A model generated the notes under the pieces. That model made no database searches. It worked only from the letters and a program-made list of their open reading frames with translations, and was not told the origin of the DNA. A stretch of DNA of 14,036 nucleotides from Desulfoprunum sp. (GTDB lineage: Bacteria; Desulfobacterota; Desulfobulbia; Desulfobulbales; Desulfocapsaceae). Made by a program: the position numbers and the translations under genes. The stretch is from the NCBI GenBank assembly GCA_030696435.1, contig JAUYSF010000252.1, positions 1 to 14,036 on the forward strand, written 5' to 3'. Shown here one piece after another: positions 12,475-14,036 of this stretch (positions are counted from its first letter, which is position 1; every line of letters starts with the position of its first letter).

Positions 12475-13749
12475 ATGGTCGGCAAAATCACAGCAGTTCG
12501 GGCGATGGAGATACTCGATTCCCGTGGCAACCCTACAGTGCGCGTCTTTGTCGAATTGAGCGACGGGACAGCTGTTTCGTCCTCCGTTCCCTCCGGGGCC
12601 AGCACAGGGGAAAACGAGGCCATCGAGTTGCGCGATGGTGACAGTAGCCGCTATTTAGGCAAAGGAGTGCTCAAAGCGGTAGCCAACGTCAACGACCTCA
12701 TCGGCCCGCAACTGCTCGGCAGGTCCGCGGACGATCAGGTCGGCATCGATCGATTGATGATCGATGCCGACGGCACTGCCAATAAATCAAGCCTTGGCGC
12801 CAATGCCATCCTCGGGGTCTCCATGGCAGTGGCCCGAGCTGCCGCCTCCTCCCTGCACGTCCCCCTCTACCGTTATCTCGGGGGTACCACCACCCGCCGC
12901 ATCCCAGTGCCGGCCATGAACATCATCAACGGCGGAGCACACGCTGACAACAGCGTTGATATCCAGGAGTTCATGGCAGTCCCTCTCGGCGCTCCGACCT
13001 TTGCCGAAGGTTTACGTTCTGTGGCCGAGACCTTTCACATCCTGAAAAAGATCCTTAAATCCCGAGGCCTTTCAACCGGGATCGGTGACGAAGGTGGTTT
13101 TGCCCCCAACCTGAAAAGCAACGAAGATGCCATTGAGACCATCATCCAGGCCATCGAACAGGCCGGCTATCGGCCAGGCATCGATATCGCCATCTCACTC
13201 GACAGTGCCGCCAGTTCATTTTCGACCGACCTTACCAGCAGCTACGACATGAAACGCTCAGGTTCAGGTCCCATGAAATCTGCCGACCTTATCGCCCTCG
13301 GAGAAGAGTGGGTACGGAAATACCCGATCGTCACCTGGGAAGATCCGCTGGCCGAAAACGACTGGGAGGGCTTCAGGCTTTTCACCGAAAAACTTGGAGA
13401 CCGGATCGATGTCGTTGGAGATGACATCTTCGTCACCAACACCCACTATATTGAACGGGGCATCAAGGAGAAGACCGCCAACTCCGTGCTCATCAAGCTG
13501 AACCAGATCGGTACCGTCACCGAGAGCATCGATGCCGTGCGGATGTGCCGCGATGCCGGTTGGCGCTATTTCATCTCACACCGCTCCGGCGAGACCGAGG
13601 ATACCTTCCTTGCTGATTTTGCTGTGGCCATGGATGGTGGCCAGCTCAAGACGGGCTCGGCCAGCAGAAGCGAGCGCATCGCCAAATACAACCGGCTGCT
13701 TGAGATCGAACAAGAACTCGGCAATTCGGCCCTGTATTACTGGCGATAA
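12475..13749 (+). CDS. eno: Enolase (phosphopyruvate hydratase, EC 4.2.1.11)
   Basis: The 424-aa product is full length. Family motifs are ILDSRGNPTVRV (13-24), SGASTGENEAIELRDGD (40-56, the mobile loop), MNIINGGAHADNSVDIQEFM (148-167, with His156 and Glu165), GDEGGFAPNL (204-213, general acid/base Glu206), and the metal ligands Asp243 (SLDSAAS), Glu289 (WEDPLAENDW) and Asp316 (VVGDDIFVTN). Lys341 (LIKLNQIGT), SHRSGETED (368-376) and LKTGSASRSERIAKYN (391-406, Lys392) complete the active site. It interconverts 2-phosphoglycerate and phosphoenolpyruvate in glycolysis/gluconeogenesis; PEP is also the donor used by the pyruvyl transferase family seen upstream. GGAGG lies 7 nt before the ATG. Substitutions such as SLDSAASSF, where ALDVAAS is common, and KTGSASRSE are mild. 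Nothing suggests loss of activity. Confidence 0.97.
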   Translation: MVGKITAVRAMEILDSRGNPTVRVFVELSDGTAVSSSVPSGASTGENEAIELRDGDSSRYLGKGVLKAVANVNDLIGPQLLGRSADDQVGIDRLMIDADGTANKSSLGANAILGVSMAVARAAASSLHVPLYRYLGGTTTRRIPVPAMNIINGGAHADNSVDIQEFMAVPLGAPTFAEGLRSVAETFHILKKILKSRGLSTGIGDEGGFAPNLKSNEDAIETIIQAIEQAGYRPGIDIAISLDSAASSFSTDLTSSYDMKRSGSGPMKSADLIALGEEWVRKYPIVTWEDPLAENDWEGFRLFTEKLGDRIDVVGDDIFVTNTHYIERGIKEKTANSVLIKLNQIGTVTESIDAVRMCRDAGWRYFISHRSGETEDTFLADFAVAMDGGQLKTGSASRSERIAKYNRLLEIEQELGNSALYYWR

Positions 13750-13763
13750 AGCCTTGCATCGGA

Positions 13764-13905
13764 CTCCGGACATGGACGATCCACATGGAGACACAAAGGA
13801 GAAGAAAAAGCGTGATGGCCATTGACTTCAGCCCCACCAGGAACAACCAGTAGAGAGCGTCGCGAGTCAATTTCGCCATAGAGCAAAAAAATATAATGTC
13901 CGGAG
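13764..13905. other. Nested inverted repeats between enolase and the last gene
   Basis: The outer arms CTCCGGACAT (13764-13773) and ATGTCCGGAG (13896-13905) are perfect 10-bp complements. Inside lie the inner arms ATTGACT (13821-13827) and AGTCAAT (13865-13871). The right outer arm includes CGGAG, the ribosome-binding site of the gene starting at 13912, so pairing would hide that site. The enclosed segment contains a short frame, ATG at 13814 to TAG at 13852 (MAIDFSPTRNNQ), with AAAGGAG upstream. Whether this is a regulatory leader is unproven. Confidence 0.4.
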
Positions 13906-13911
13906 AGAGTC

Positions 13912-14036
13912 ATGATCCCTACCGAAAATCATAAAGAAAAACCAAACCCTGAACGGGTTGCAGTTCTGCGCTCCCTGCCGTTTGAGGTCAAGGAAAAGAT
14001 CACTGGCGAGGAGGCTGCCGCCTTCATGTACGGCAA
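13912..14036 (+). CDS. Unrecognised gene, N-terminal part only (runs off the right edge)
   Basis: An ATG at 13912, preceded by GGAGAG with a suitable 5-7 nt spacer, opens a frame that stays open to the window end (41 codons). It begins MIPTENHKEKPNPERVAVLR and continues SLPFEVKEKITGEEAAAFMYG. The start is polar and lysine-rich, then forms what looks like amphipathic helices, with no signal peptide or membrane segment. I do not recognise the family from this fragment. It follows enolase by 162 bp in the same direction and has its ribosome site inside an inverted-repeat arm. Confidence 0.65.
   Translation, partial: MIPTENHKEKPNPERVAVLRSLPFEVKEKITGEEAAAFMYG

Noticed and set aside
13646..13879. 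Minus-strand 77-codon frame with a hydrophobic segment (ALYWLFLVGLKSMAITLFLL)
   Set aside because: The N-terminal half lies in the gap after enolase and could be a small membrane protein, but there is no Shine-Dalgarno and the second half is antisense to the enolase 3' end with shadow-like composition. Kept only as a weak possibility.
1..14036. Search for CRISPR arrays, tandem repeats, tRNA genes, integrases and toxin-antitoxin pairs
   Set aside because: No regular spaced direct repeats, cloverleaf-like sequences with CCA-type ends, or recognisable recombinase or toxin motifs were seen by eye on either strand.

Overview
The window looks like a stretch of chromosome from a Gram-negative anaerobe, most likely a member of Desulfobacterota (the former Deltaproteobacteria, Desulfobulbales-like). 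That placement is inference. It rests on moderately GC-rich codon use, heptosyltransferase-type and polysaccharide genes, a stand-alone malonyl-CoA decarboxylase, and short GGGACACTCCCC palindromes of a kind I associate with these genomes. No rRNA, tRNA, CRISPR array, phage gene or transposase gene was seen.

Layout, left to right. (1) 1-137: the 3' end of a pirin-like gene. (2) 156-2849, all on the minus strand: a PsiE-family membrane protein, a short degraded stretch resembling the end of a histidine kinase, a GT9 (heptosyltransferase-like) glycosyltransferase tightly coupled to a DUF6165 protein, a strong hairpin, and an AhpD/carboxymuconolactone-decarboxylase-fold protein. (3) 3004-3993, plus: a GlxA-type AraC regulator divergent from the AhpD-fold gene, closed by a clear intrinsic terminator. 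(4) 4116-7458, plus: a GtrA-family membrane protein, a malonyl-CoA decarboxylase and an extended SDR (NAD-dependent epimerase/reductase), each with its own leader region. (5) 7463-7511: a near-perfect 49-nt palindrome between convergent genes. (6) 7540-8727, minus: a polysaccharide pyruvyl transferase (CsaB/WcaK-like). (7) 9168-11698, plus: a PHP-like putative metallohydrolase followed 29 nt later by an FAD-dependent glycerol-3-phosphate dehydrogenase, then a terminator-like hairpin. (8) 11796-12188, minus: a UspA-fold protein. (9) 12299-12356: a second palindrome with the same core as the first. (10) 12475-13749, plus: enolase, complete and with its catalytic residues. (11) 13912-end: the start of an unrecognised gene preceded by nested inverted repeats.

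Functionally this is mostly housekeeping plus envelope chemistry. GT9 with DUF6165, GtrA, the SDR and the pyruvyl transferase all fit lipopolysaccharide or exopolysaccharide work. The PHP-like protein and glycerol-3-phosphate dehydrogenase form a likely two-gene operon that opens divergently from the pyruvyl transferase, and this is the best candidate for an undescribed small functional unit. The clearest non-coding signals are the two related palindromes, which behave like REP/MITE-type dispersed repeats. I see no defence island and no evident large novel system.
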